DNA of 64,000 nt, taken from Acidovorax sp. sif1233. Its GTDB lineage: Bacteria > Pseudomonadota > Gammaproteobacteria > Burkholderiales > Burkholderiaceae_C. Shown here piece after piece: positions 43,739 to 51,836 of the stretch (position 1 is the stretch's first letter; every line of letters starts with the position of its first letter). Under the pieces are notes generated by a model, which was not told the origin of the DNA, made no database searches, and was given only the letters and a program-made list of their open reading frames with translations. The translations under genes and the position numbers were made by a program. The stretch lies in NCBI RefSeq assembly GCF_019218755.1, contig NZ_JAHUWZ010000008.1, positions 124,001 to 188,000 of the forward strand. Direction: 5' to 3'.

Positions 43739-44797
43739 TCAGTGCCTGTGCGAATGATGGGCATCCGGCACGTGGGCGTGGCGGTGCCGCACCGGACCGT
43801 GGACGTGCGCATGGCTGTGCGGCCCCGCGGGCATGGGCTCATGGGCGTGCCCATGGTGACCGTCGTCATGGGTGTGGGCGTGCTCATGTTCCAGGAACTC
43901 GTGCGCATGCTCGTGGTGATGGGACTCCATCAAATGAACGGCCACCCCCAGCAGCATCAGCACGCCCCCCGGCAGCATGCCCCACCCCCCGGGGCGATCC
44001 CCCAGCATGAGCGCCAGCGCCGCGCCCATGAACGGGGCAAAGGCAAATACCGATCCCGTGCGTGCCGCCCCGAACGCGCGCTGTGCGAGCAGGTAGAAAC
44101 GCAGGCTCAGGCCATAGCCGCTCGCACCCACGGCCAGAAGCCCCAGGGCGGGCCCCGCCGCGGGAGCGGGCTCGTCCGTCAGCCAGGCCAGCGCCAGCGT
44201 GGCGGTGACGCCCAGCACGGCCTTCGCCACCACGACCTGCCCCGGGTCACGCTCCGCCAGCGCACGTGACAGCGTGTTGTCCAGGCCCCAGGCTGCCGTG
44301 GCGCCCACAACGGCCATCAGTCCCCAGAACTGGCTGCTGTTTCCGCTCTGCCCCTGGTCCAGCACGAGGGCGATCCCGCCGGCCAGCAGCAGTGCCACGG
44401 CCAGTCCCACTCTGCGGTCCATGGTTTCGCCGTAGAGGCGCCATGCCAGCAAGGCCGTGAACAGCGCCTCCAGGGTCAGCATCAGCGACGCGCCGGTGCC
44501 GCTCGTGCGCTGCAGACCCCAGGCCAGGGCCACGGGGCCGATGCTGGCGCCCAGCAAGGCCATCGCCAGCAGGCGCGGAAAGTCTGAACGCCGCAGGCGC
44601 GCCTCCCGCTCGGCGGGCTGGCGCAGCAGCGCGCCGATGAAGGCGGCGCCTGCATAGAGCAGCGCCGCCGTGGTGAACGGGCCAACGCCCAGGCCGAGTT
44701 TCTGCACCAGCGGCGTGCTGATGCCAAACAGGACGGCCGCCAGCAACGCAAGCAGGCCGCCCCGCAGGGCGGGAAGGGTGTGGGTCGGATCTTTCAT
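43739..44797 (-). CDS. EamA/DMT-superfamily exporter with His-rich C-terminal tail
   Basis: A 352-residue inner-membrane transporter. Ten transmembrane helices in two EamA repeats fill about 10-285. The last 63 residues contain 24 histidines in HAH, HEH and HHGHAH runs, a metal-binding-like cytoplasmic tail. Most DMT exporters carry amino acids or metabolites; the tail hints at Ni, Co or Zn. ATG 44797 is chosen because GGAG sits five bases upstream; an in-frame ATG at 44818 is weaker. No metal-resistance neighbours are visible. Confidence 0.85.
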   Translation of the reverse strand: MKDPTHTLPALRGGLLALLAAVLFGISTPLVQKLGLGVGPFTTAALLYAGAAFIGALLRQPAEREARLRRSDFPRLLAMALLGASIGPVALAWGLQRTSGTGASLMLTLEALFTALLAWRLYGETMDRRVGLAVALLLAGGIALVLDQGQSGNSSQFWGLMAVVGATAAWGLDNTLSRALAERDPGQVVVAKAVLGVTATLALAWLTDEPAPAAGPALGLLAVGASGYGLSLRFYLLAQRAFGAARTGSVFAFAPFMGAALALMLGDRPGGWGMLPGGVLMLLGVAVHLMESHHHEHAHEFLEHEHAHTHDDGHHGHAHEPMPAGPHSHAHVHGPVRHRHAHVPDAHHSHRH

Positions 44798-44934
44798 CAG
44801 CGCTCCATTCTTGCCCATCGGCCCGATCGGCGCCCCCGCCCTGCTGGCATTCTTCTTTCTTTCCCGCCTCCAAAAAAGCTCCGGCCAGGGCGCTGTTCGC
44901 ACCCGCAGCGCTGGCCCTTGCCTGCCATGTGTGG

Positions 44935-45729
44935 CTACAAGCTCGAGCCCCCATCGACGACCAACTGGACCCCGGTGATGTAGGACGAATCGTCCGAGGC
45001 AAGAAACAGCGCGGCCTTGGCGATGTCCCAGGGCGAACCCTGGCGCCCCATCGGGCATCGCGCATCACGGGCCCGGTGGCCGGCTGCAGCCTCTTCCGCG
45101 CCGCCGTACAGAGCGTCGGCATGGGGGGTGCGGATCATGCCGGGGATGATGCAGTTGCAACGCACCTGGTCCGCGGCATATTGCCGGGCAATGACACGGG
45201 TCATGTGGTTCAGGCCGGCTTTGGACGTGCTGTACGACAGAAACTGCATGGGGCTCCACTTCAGGCTTGCCGTGGACGAGACATTGATGATGGAGCCCGA
45301 CTTGCGGGCGCGCATCCCCGGCACCACAGCACGTGACGTGGCCATCGCTCCGCGAAGGTTGATCTCCATGACCCGGTCCCAGTCCTCATCCTTCACCTCC
45401 AGGAGGTCGCCCTGCATTTCAATGCCCACGTTGTTGTGCAACACGTCGATGCGCCCGTGCTGCGACAGAAGCTGGCGCACGACATCGTTCACTTGCGCCG
45501 TGTCGGTGACGTCCATCTGCACGGCCTGGGCGCGGCCGGATTCCCCGTGAATCATCTTTGCAGCGAGCCCGGCGGCGTCCAGCGAGCGGTCTGCACAAAC
45601 CACGATCGCGCCTTCCCGCGCGAAGGTGAGCGCACACGCGGTCCCATTGCCCACCTGCCCTGCGTCCGTGAAGTCCTTGCGCAGGGTACCGGCACCCGTG
45701 ACGAGCACCACCTTGTCTTTCAGTTTCAT
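44935..45729 (-). CDS. Short-chain dehydrogenase/reductase with modified nucleotide loop
   Basis: A 264-residue NAD(P)-dependent SDR. The catalytic set is present: Asn in NLRGA, Ser in INVSS, and YSTSK. The usual TGxxxGxG is stretched to TGAGTLRKDF then TDAGQVGNGTA, about ten residues longer, so the cofactor loop is atypical. The C-terminus GGSSL is ordinary. Its promoter carries a perfect LacI-type operator 13 bp before the start, tying it to the 46439 regulator. Probably a sugar- or hydroxyacid-oxidising enzyme (inference). Confidence 0.87.
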   Translation of the reverse strand: MKLKDKVVLVTGAGTLRKDFTDAGQVGNGTACALTFAREGAIVVCADRSLDAAGLAAKMIHGESGRAQAVQMDVTDTAQVNDVVRQLLSQHGRIDVLHNNVGIEMQGDLLEVKDEDWDRVMEINLRGAMATSRAVVPGMRARKSGSIINVSSTASLKWSPMQFLSYSTSKAGLNHMTRVIARQYAADQVRCNCIIPGMIRTPHADALYGGAEEAAAGHRARDARCPMGRQGSPWDIAKAALFLASDDSSYITGVQLVVDGGSSL

Positions 45730-45741
45730 AGCCCAGCCTTT

Positions 45742-45757
45742 GAGGAAACGTTTCCTC
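45742..45757. promoter_or_regulatory. LacI-type operator 1 (SDR promoter)
   Basis: GAGGAAACGTTTCCTC, a perfect 16-base palindrome centred on CG, the classical LacI/GalR-family form. It overlaps the leader of the SDR gene (44935-45729). Confidence 0.8.
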
Positions 45758-45933
45758 TCATGCTATGCCAACCTCGTCACGGAGCGGATGGGGATAACCC
45801 CACGGTCTCGCGGTTCGTCGGGTGAATCTGCGCAACGGGCCTATTGCCGTGGGGGGAATTTCAGAGACCAATAGCTGGCGACATGGCAGGGTAAACCCCG
45901 GTCAACCCTTTGGCAGAATCTGCGCAAAATAGC

Positions 45934-45945
45934 GCAAACGTTTCC
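45934..45945. promoter_or_regulatory. LacI-type operator 2 (SnoaL-like gene promoter)
   Basis: GCAAACGTTTCC, a near-match to the GGAAACGTTTCC core, 20 bp upstream of the SnoaL-like start. Confidence 0.7.
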
Positions 45946-45964
45946 ACAACGAGGAAAAGGACCC

Positions 45965-46408
45965 ATGACCAACGAAGAGTTGCGCCAGGCGCGCATCCAG
46001 ACCGTGCGAGACCACATGGCGCTGGAGTGCACCCAGGACTGGGACGGTGTCATCGACACCTTCGAGCACCCGCGGTATGAGATGTATGGCAATGGCGCTG
46101 TCTACGACGGCGAAGAGCAGGTTCGCGCCTACTTCCACGCTTCGCGCCAGGCCTTCCCGGACCAAGCCAACGAAGTCATCGCCATCGCCGCCGACGATGC
46201 ACAGAACACCGTGCTGGTGGAGTTCTTCCTTTTCGGAACTCACCTGGGCGAGTTCCGCGTGCGCGACAGGACGTTTGCGCCGACCGGCAAGAGCTTCAAG
46301 GTGCGCATGGCGGCCACGTTCCTGTTCAAGCCGGGCTCGGCGAAAATCATCTGCGAGCGCCCCTACACCTCGCCGGACCTCAAGCTTCAGCAACTCGGGC
46401 TCCTGTAG
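45965..46408 (+). CDS. SnoaL-like / NTF2-fold protein
   Basis: A 147-residue protein of the SnoaL-like polyketide-cyclase or ketosteroid-isomerase-like fold: helix TVRDHMALECTQDWDGVIDT, strand AVYDGEEQVRAYF, HASRQAFPD. Such proteins isomerise, hydrate or dehydrate small ring compounds, or serve as binding scaffolds; a specific role cannot be assigned. Ribosome-binding site GAGG AAAAGG upstream. It is preceded by LacI operator 2 and convergent with the regulator, so it belongs to the LacI regulon. Confidence 0.82.
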   Translation: MTNEELRQARIQTVRDHMALECTQDWDGVIDTFEHPRYEMYGNGAVYDGEEQVRAYFHASRQAFPDQANEVIAIAADDAQNTVLVEFFLFGTHLGEFRVRDRTFAPTGKSFKVRMAATFLFKPGSAKIICERPYTSPDLKLQQLGLL

Positions 46409-46438
46409 GTGCAACACCCACCCCTTCAGGCCGGCGCG

Positions 46439-47443
46439 CTAGATGGTCGCGCACGACTCCCGCTCGATGAGCCGCATCTCCACAACGGCCGAACGGGGGC
46501 CTGTGGATTCGTCTCGCATCTGGGAGAGCAGCAGCGAGGAGATGTCGCCCGACAACGCCTTGATGTCCCAGGCCAGCGAGGTGATGGACGGGCTGTGCAG
46601 TTCCGAGAAGTCCGAGTCGCCGATGGATATCACGCTCACGTCTTTCGGGATGGCCCGCCGAGCGCTGCGTATCGCGGCCAGGACGCCCGCCAGAATCTTC
46701 GTGCCCAGGCACAGGAAGGCCGTGGGCCGCTCTCCCGGCATGTTCAGGAGCATCTGGGCCCGCTCGGGAGGAAAGTTCATCGACGAATCCGCCAGGCAAA
46801 TCAGGCTGGGGTCGAAGCCTATGGACGCTTCCACGAGGCAGTCCTGATAGGCCCGGATCCGGTCCTTGATGGGCTGGATCTGGCTGCCCGGTGTCAGAAG
46901 GGCGATGCGCCGGTGGCCCCTGGCAATCAGATAGCGCATCGCGGAGCACGTGCCCTGGTAGTGGTCGACCTTCACCGAACTCAGTGCGTTTCCTCCATCG
47001 CGGTCGAACAGAATTGTTGGCGTGCCTTTGATTTCAGACACCAGGTGCGCGATGGAGTCGGTTTGGCACGGGCCAAGAATGATGCCGTCGACCTCTCGGC
47101 TCTTGAACAGGCGCACGAGGTTGACTTCGGTCGAGATGTCGTTGTTGGAACTGGCGACAAAGCAGGCGTAGCCACTTTCGGACAGGCTGCGCTCGAGTGT
47201 CTTGACCAGGCGGCCGTAGAACGGATTGGAGATGTCGCTCACGATAACGCCCACCGCATGGCTCTGCTTGGAACGCATGGCCCGCGCAATCGCATTGGGC
47301 TGGTAACCCAGGCGCGCCGCAACCTCCTGAACCTTTTTCACAGTGTCTTCACTGACACGGCCCGCCCGGTTCATGGCCCGAGATGCGGTGCTAATCGAAA
47401 CGCCCGCCACGCGAGCCACATCGTGAATGCTAACTGCTGCCAT
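46439..47443 (-). CDS. LacI-family transcriptional regulator of the adjacent catabolic genes
   Basis: A 334-residue repressor. N-terminal helix-turn-helix (SIHDVARVAGVSISTASRAM, about 4-23) with hinge helix QPNAIARAM; periplasmic-binding-protein-like effector core (HAVGVIVSDISNPFYGRLV, VDGIILGPC, HRRIALLTPG). It lies between genes carrying GGAAACGTTTCC operators at 45742, 45934 and 47507, which it most likely controls. The inducer is unknown. Confidence 0.92.
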   Translation of the reverse strand: MAAVSIHDVARVAGVSISTASRAMNRAGRVSEDTVKKVQEVAARLGYQPNAIARAMRSKQSHAVGVIVSDISNPFYGRLVKTLERSLSESGYACFVASSNNDISTEVNLVRLFKSREVDGIILGPCQTDSIAHLVSEIKGTPTILFDRDGGNALSSVKVDHYQGTCSAMRYLIARGHRRIALLTPGSQIQPIKDRIRAYQDCLVEASIGFDPSLICLADSSMNFPPERAQMLLNMPGERPTAFLCLGTKILAGVLAAIRSARRAIPKDVSVISIGDSDFSELHSPSITSLAWDIKALSGDISSLLLSQMRDESTGPRSAVVEMRLIERESCATI

Positions 47444-47506
47444 CGAATCCGCCGTCCGTTCAAATCATTCAATCGCCGCAATTTTACGCCTATTTTTAGT
47501 TTTTGC

Positions 47507-47518
47507 GGAAACGTTTCT
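47507..47518. promoter_or_regulatory. LacI-type operator 3 (cupin operon / LacI promoter)
   Basis: GGAAACGTTTCT, 26 bp upstream of the cupin ATG and 63 bp from the LacI start, so it may control the cupin operon and autoregulate the regulator. Confidence 0.75.
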
Positions 47519-47544
47519 TCATATTAACGCGGACAGGATACCCC

Positions 47545-48048
47545 ATGGCAACCCCCACCTCGCTGACCCCACAAGATGAGCTGCTCACGGTCAATATCAG
47601 GAACATGGACTATTTCCCGGGCGGAGCACCGGGCTCGGAAATCATTCCGCTCTTTCTCGACCGGGAAAATGGAATATGGGTGCTTTATGGGAAATTCGCC
47701 CCTGGCACCAGGCTTCCAAAGCACTTCCACACGGGTACGGTGCACTTTTTCACCACCAAGGGGCAATGGAACTACGTCGAGTACCCCCAAAACCCGCAGA
47801 CCGCCGGGAGCTACCTCTATGAGCCGGCGGGCTCCATCCACACTTTTTGCGTGCCTGACGACGCACCGGAGCCGGCGGAAGGATTCATGGTCGTTCACGG
47901 AGCCAATGTGAATTTCGATGGCGAGGCCTTCATGAATGTCCGCGATGCAGGGGCCATCGAAGACGGGATATTGAATTATGCAAGGACACAAGGGCATTCC
48001 ATACCCGCATATATCTCACCCAGGGCTGCCGGATACAAAAACAGATAA
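47545..48048 (+). CDS. Cupin dioxygenase, 2,4'-dihydroxyacetophenone dioxygenase-like
   Basis: A 167-residue cupin. Metal-binding motif GTRLPKHFHTGTVHFFTTKG and second motif EPAGSIHTFCVP carry the expected histidines. The closest family is DHAP dioxygenase-like proteins (aromatic ketone ring/side-chain cleavage), which also share this fold with ChrR-type cupins, so the reaction is only indicative. Start 47545 is chosen; the frame opens at 47503 just before the LacI operator. It heads an operon with a Bug protein, an MBL-fold hydrolase and another Bug protein. Confidence 0.8.
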   Translation: MATPTSLTPQDELLTVNIRNMDYFPGGAPGSEIIPLFLDRENGIWVLYGKFAPGTRLPKHFHTGTVHFFTTKGQWNYVEYPQNPQTAGSYLYEPAGSIHTFCVPDDAPEPAEGFMVVHGANVNFDGEAFMNVRDAGAIEDGILNYARTQGHSIPAYISPRAAGYKNR

Positions 48049-48085
48049 TCCCGGCCTGATTTTCAACCGCAAAAGGAGACATGAT

Positions 48086-49072
48086 ATGAAGTCGCGCAGA
48101 AACGTTCTGAAAACCACTGCGGCGGTCGCCGCCTCGGTGTTTGCTCCTGCCCTGTCATGGGCACAAGCCAAATGGACGGCGAAAAAGCCGATTCAATTGA
48201 TTGTTCCTGGCCAGGCGGGAGGCAACTCCGACATCTTTGCCCGACTGATCTCCAACGCCATCGGCAATGCCCTGGGCCAACCCATCGTGGTGGACAACAA
48301 GCCTGGCGCCTCGGGAACCTTGGCATCGGGCATTCTGAGCAAGTCGCCAGGAGACGGCCACTACCTGCTGGCCGCCAGCAGCGACACCCATACCATCTAC
48401 CCGCACTTCTTCAACAATCCGAACTTCCGCCCCGAAGGCCACGTCCCCGTGGCCGTGCTGTGCTTCGTGCCGTTCGCGCTGGCCGTGCGCAAGGACCTGG
48501 ACGTGAAGGACGTTGGCGAATTCATCGCGCTCGCCAAGCGCCAGCAGGTGAGCTTCTCGACCTGGGGCGTGGGCACCACCGGCCAGGCCGCCATGATGCT
48601 CTTCGGCCGCGCCGCCGGCACCAGGGAGATGCTGCACGTGCCGTTTACCGGCAGCGCTCCGGCTATTCAGGCGCTGATGGCTGGCCAGGTGGATGCCATG
48701 ATGGGCGCCATTCCGCTGATTTCATCGGCACGCGCACACCTGAAGCCGCTGGCGGTCATGTCCAGGAACCGATCGCCGGCCATGCGCGATGTCCCCACGA
48801 TGGACGAGGCAGGACTGGTCATCAACGAGACCAAGGAGTTCTGGGTGGGCATCATGGCGCCGCCCGGAACCCCCGCCGATGCCGTGCACACCATCGCCGA
48901 CGAGGTGCGCAAGGCGATGGCCCTTGCGGCCGTGAAGAGCCGCATCGAAGAGCTCGGTGCCATCGCCGAATTCGTCGGGCCAGAGGACTTCAAGAAGGTC
49001 ATCTCCCACGAGTTCGCCCAGTGGGCCCGGATTGCCCGTGAAGCGGGTGTGACGCGCCAGAACATTGGCTAG
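48086..49072 (+). CDS. Bug-family substrate-binding protein
   Basis: A 328-residue periplasmic binding protein. N-terminal KSRRNVLKTTAAVAA is a good twin-arginine (Tat) signal ending near LSWAQ. Landmarks IQLIVPGQAGGNSDIFAR, PIVVDNKPGASGTLAS, and VPFTGSAPAIQALMAGQ fit TctC/Bug. It has AAAGGAGA upstream of the start and sits 37 bp after the cupin gene. Its ligand is probably the compound catabolised by the LacI-controlled cluster. Confidence 0.9.
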   Translation: MKSRRNVLKTTAAVAASVFAPALSWAQAKWTAKKPIQLIVPGQAGGNSDIFARLISNAIGNALGQPIVVDNKPGASGTLASGILSKSPGDGHYLLAASSDTHTIYPHFFNNPNFRPEGHVPVAVLCFVPFALAVRKDLDVKDVGEFIALAKRQQVSFSTWGVGTTGQAAMMLFGRAAGTREMLHVPFTGSAPAIQALMAGQVDAMMGAIPLISSARAHLKPLAVMSRNRSPAMRDVPTMDEAGLVINETKEFWVGIMAPPGTPADAVHTIADEVRKAMALAAVKSRIEELGAIAEFVGPEDFKKVISHEFAQWARIAREAGVTRQNIG

Positions 49073-49106
49073 GTGCCCGCATGTCGTCATCCGTGCTTTT
49101 CCTGCG

Positions 49107-50003
49107 ATGAAACAGCTCCACCTGGGCAACACCACGGTCGACAAGGTCGTGGAAATCGACAATTTCTGGGTAGACCCCACTTGGCTCTATCCCAACATTG
49201 AACCGTCAGCGGTCTTGAAACACCAGGAGGCCTTGGGCCCGACGTTGATTCACCCAGAGACGAAGAAACTCAACCTGAGCTTTCACAGCTATCTGGTGCG
49301 CACGGGGACGGCCAATATCCTGGTGGACACCTGCAACGGAAATCACAAGGACCGGCCCCGCGCGAAGTGGCAGCACATGTTCAAGTCGCAGGAGTACTTG
49401 CGCAATCTGGCACGCCTGGGCCTGGGCCCCGAGGACATCGACATGGTTCTGTGCACCCACCTCCACACCGACCATGTGGGGTGGAACACCGTGCTCAGTG
49501 ATGGCCGATGGATGCCGACTTTTCCCCGCGCAAAGTACATCTTTGCACGGGAAGAGTTCGAACATTTCCTTCGGCAGCACCAAAGCGGGCCGGAATTTCC
49601 GGTGGGCCAGGGCTCCTTCCTGGACAGCGTGCTGCCGGTCGTGGAGGCCGGGCAGGCCCTCTTGGTCGACTCCAACCACAGGGTGGATGGAGACCTGGCC
49701 AAAGGCGTCTGGCTCGAGGATGCCAAAGGGCATACGCCAGGCCACGTCACGGTCCATGTGAAGGACAACGGACAGCACGGGGTCATGACGGGCGACATCT
49801 TCCATCACCCCATCATCTTCCTGGAGCCCGGGCTCATCAACACCGGCGACTGGAACCCCACGCTGGCGCGGGAGACGCGGCAACGGCTTTGTGAGCGATT
49901 TGCCGACACATCGTCCGTCCTGCTGACGATGCACTTCCCCGCGCCGACCGCCGGCCGCATCCATTCATGCAGTCACGGCTTCAAGTTCAAGTACCTCAGC
50001 TGA
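49107..50003 (+). CDS. Metallo-beta-lactamase-fold hydrolase
   Basis: A 298-residue two-zinc hydrolase. The HxHxDH motif is THLHTDHVGW (H118, H120, D122, H123); further zinc ligands include the aspartate in MTGDIFHHP and the His of the C-terminal MHFPAPTAGRIHS. Members hydrolyse lactones, thioesters or phosphoesters. ATG 49107 is the first good start in a frame otherwise open from a TTG at 49065; no strong ribosome-binding site. Second enzyme of the cupin-Bug-MBL-Bug operon; probably opens a lactone or ester in the pathway (inference). Confidence 0.87.
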   Translation: MKQLHLGNTTVDKVVEIDNFWVDPTWLYPNIEPSAVLKHQEALGPTLIHPETKKLNLSFHSYLVRTGTANILVDTCNGNHKDRPRAKWQHMFKSQEYLRNLARLGLGPEDIDMVLCTHLHTDHVGWNTVLSDGRWMPTFPRAKYIFAREEFEHFLRQHQSGPEFPVGQGSFLDSVLPVVEAGQALLVDSNHRVDGDLAKGVWLEDAKGHTPGHVTVHVKDNGQHGVMTGDIFHHPIIFLEPGLINTGDWNPTLARETRQRLCERFADTSSVLLTMHFPAPTAGRIHSCSHGFKFKYLS

Positions 50004-50036
50004 CGGGCCAGTGCAACCCCAAAAAGGAGACAACCG

Positions 50037-51011
50037 ATGACGAAGACATTCAAGCTATCTCGCGTTCTTGCCGGCCTCGTGATGCTGGCGAGCGTGGCGG
50101 CCCTTGCGCAAGGCAAGGACTATCCCCACCGTCCCATCAAGCTCTTGCTTCCCTTGTCCGCGGGCAGCGGCGGCGACGCCCTGGGCCGCCTGGTCGCCGA
50201 AGCGATGGGCAAGCGCTTGAACGGATCGTTCTTCGTTGAAAACAGGGTGGGGGCCGGCGGCACCATCGGGGCCGCCCAGGCGGCCAAGTCGCCGAGCGAC
50301 GGATACACCATCACGATGGGAGGCATGACGTCCCACATCATTGCGCCGGCCGTCTATGCGAAGCTGCCCTACGACCCCGTGAAGGACTTCACTCAAATTG
50401 GCCGCATCGGTACCGCAGGGGTCGTGGTGGTTTCCACGATGGCATTTCCCGCCAAGGACCTCAAGGGGCTGGTCGCGCACTCCAAGACCCTCGACAAACC
50501 GCTTCAGTACGCGACCTGGGGTCATGGTTCCACCGGTCACCTGTGTGGCGAAGTCATGGTTCAGAAAGCGGGAGCGAAATTCGACCACATCCCCTTCAAG
50601 TCTTCGTCCGACCTGGTCACAGGCCTTCTGGGCAACCACATCAACGTGGCGGTGCTCGACATGGGCACCGCGTCGCCCCTCGTGAAAGCAGGCAAGATCC
50701 GGGCGCTGGGCATCTGCGGAACACGCTCGCCCAGCATGCCGGACGTGGGGACCTACCCGGACCAAGGCATTGATTTCAAGAGCGAGCTCAGCTGGGTGCT
50801 GTTGGCCCCCGGGGGGTTGCCGGCGGAGTTGACGCTCAAGCTCACGGAGGCGCTGAAAGAATCGTTGGCGGACAAAGGCGTTGCGGACCGGATGCTGGAA
50901 CTCGGAATACAGCCGGCCTACCTGCCGCCAGCGCAACTGCGCCAGCTGATGGCCGAAGACGTGGCAACCTGGAAGCAGGTGGCGGAAGCCGCGAACGTGC
51001 TGCCAAACTGA
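50037..51011 (+). CDS. Bug-family substrate-binding protein (Sec signal)
   Basis: A 324-residue periplasmic binding protein. Unlike the other Bug proteins here it has a Sec-type signal (MTKTFKLSRVLAGLVMLASV) with no twin arginine. Landmarks IKLLLPLSAGSGGDALGRLV, FFVENRVGAGGTIGAAQ and HIPFKSSSDLVTGLLG fit the family. Start has AAAAGGAGA upstream. Last gene of the operon, giving the cluster two binding proteins. Confidence 0.9.
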   Translation: MTKTFKLSRVLAGLVMLASVAALAQGKDYPHRPIKLLLPLSAGSGGDALGRLVAEAMGKRLNGSFFVENRVGAGGTIGAAQAAKSPSDGYTITMGGMTSHIIAPAVYAKLPYDPVKDFTQIGRIGTAGVVVVSTMAFPAKDLKGLVAHSKTLDKPLQYATWGHGSTGHLCGEVMVQKAGAKFDHIPFKSSSDLVTGLLGNHINVAVLDMGTASPLVKAGKIRALGICGTRSPSMPDVGTYPDQGIDFKSELSWVLLAPGGLPAELTLKLTEALKESLADKGVADRMLELGIQPAYLPPAQLRQLMAEDVATWKQVAEAANVLPN

Positions 51012-51153
51012 GCGCCACGCCCACATTCCTGCCAAGGCGGCGGATGCGGGCCGATTCTGCGAGTTGGCTCACTCGCGGGAAGCTGGGGACCACGGCGCAG
51101 GAGCGGTCACCGCACTCGCGGCCTATCGCCGCTGGCAAGGATGCGCTGCACCA

Positions 51154-51179
51154 ACAAAAAGGGCTCCCAAAGGGAACCC
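51154..51179 (-). terminator. Intrinsic terminator of the small secreted protein gene
   Basis: On the minus strand GGGTTCCC and GGGAGCCC (51179-51172 and 51168-51161) form a stem with one G-U pair and a three-base loop, followed by five U residues (51160-51156). It lies about 105 bp after the stop at 51283. Confidence 0.7.
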
Positions 51180-51282
51180 AGTTTGCTTGTCATCAGTGCG
51201 GGTCTGTTCAAAACACTCCCCATGGCAGCGGCACCCGCGAAGTGCCGCCACCATGGGAAGGCCCGCAACTGCGTCAATTCAA

Positions 51283-51576
51283 TTACATGGCGCTGAATTC
51301 GCCCGAAGGGATCTGGCCGGTGCGCACGGCTTCGGCAGCCTGGGCACGCACGGCGGCGCGGTCGGCAGTGGACTTGTAGGTCACCACACGCGAACCGGCG
51401 GGCTCGATGGAGCGGGTCTGTGCCACGGTGGCGGCTTCGGCGGCCACTTCGGCGCGCGTGCGGTTCGTCTCGAACTTGGTGGCGAACTGCGAAGCATCGG
51501 CTTCATCGGCCTGGGCACCGAAAGAAGCGAAAGCAGCCACAGCGGCGATGGAGAGGAAACGTGCGGTCGTGTTCAT
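51283..51576 (-). CDS. Small secreted protein, DUF4148-like
   Basis: A 97-residue exported protein. Signal peptide MNTTARFLSIAAVAAFASFG ending near AQA, then a short helical, Ala/Glu-rich domain (FETNRTRAEVAAEAATVAQT) and a C-terminal GQIPSGEFSAM that recurs in Burkholderiales homologues (sometimes misnamed SNF2 helicase). Function unknown. AAGGA precedes the start. An inverted repeat TGTTC / GAACA (51735-51753) lies upstream at a promoter-like position. Confidence 0.8.
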   Translation of the reverse strand: MNTTARFLSIAAVAAFASFGAQADEADASQFATKFETNRTRAEVAAEAATVAQTRSIEPAGSRVVTYKSTADRAAVRAQAAEAVRTGQIPSGEFSAM

Positions 51577-51836
51577 GATGAAAATCCTTGAAGTTAAAAA
51601 AGCGTCTCAAAAAAGCCGGGACAAAAACCATTTCTGAACCGGGTTCGGTGAGTCGCCTTGCGGGTTCGGCTCATCGATGGGTTGAACTGTACGCCTGGGG
51701 TATCCAAAGAAAAACCACCTGGTCGCGAACTAACTGTTCCAGTATTGAGAACAATCGAAAAGGAGCGCAGCTCCCCAGACCATTCTCAACAGCAAGCCGA
51801 ACATCAACGCCTCGCCCTCCCATGTCCAGGCCCGCC

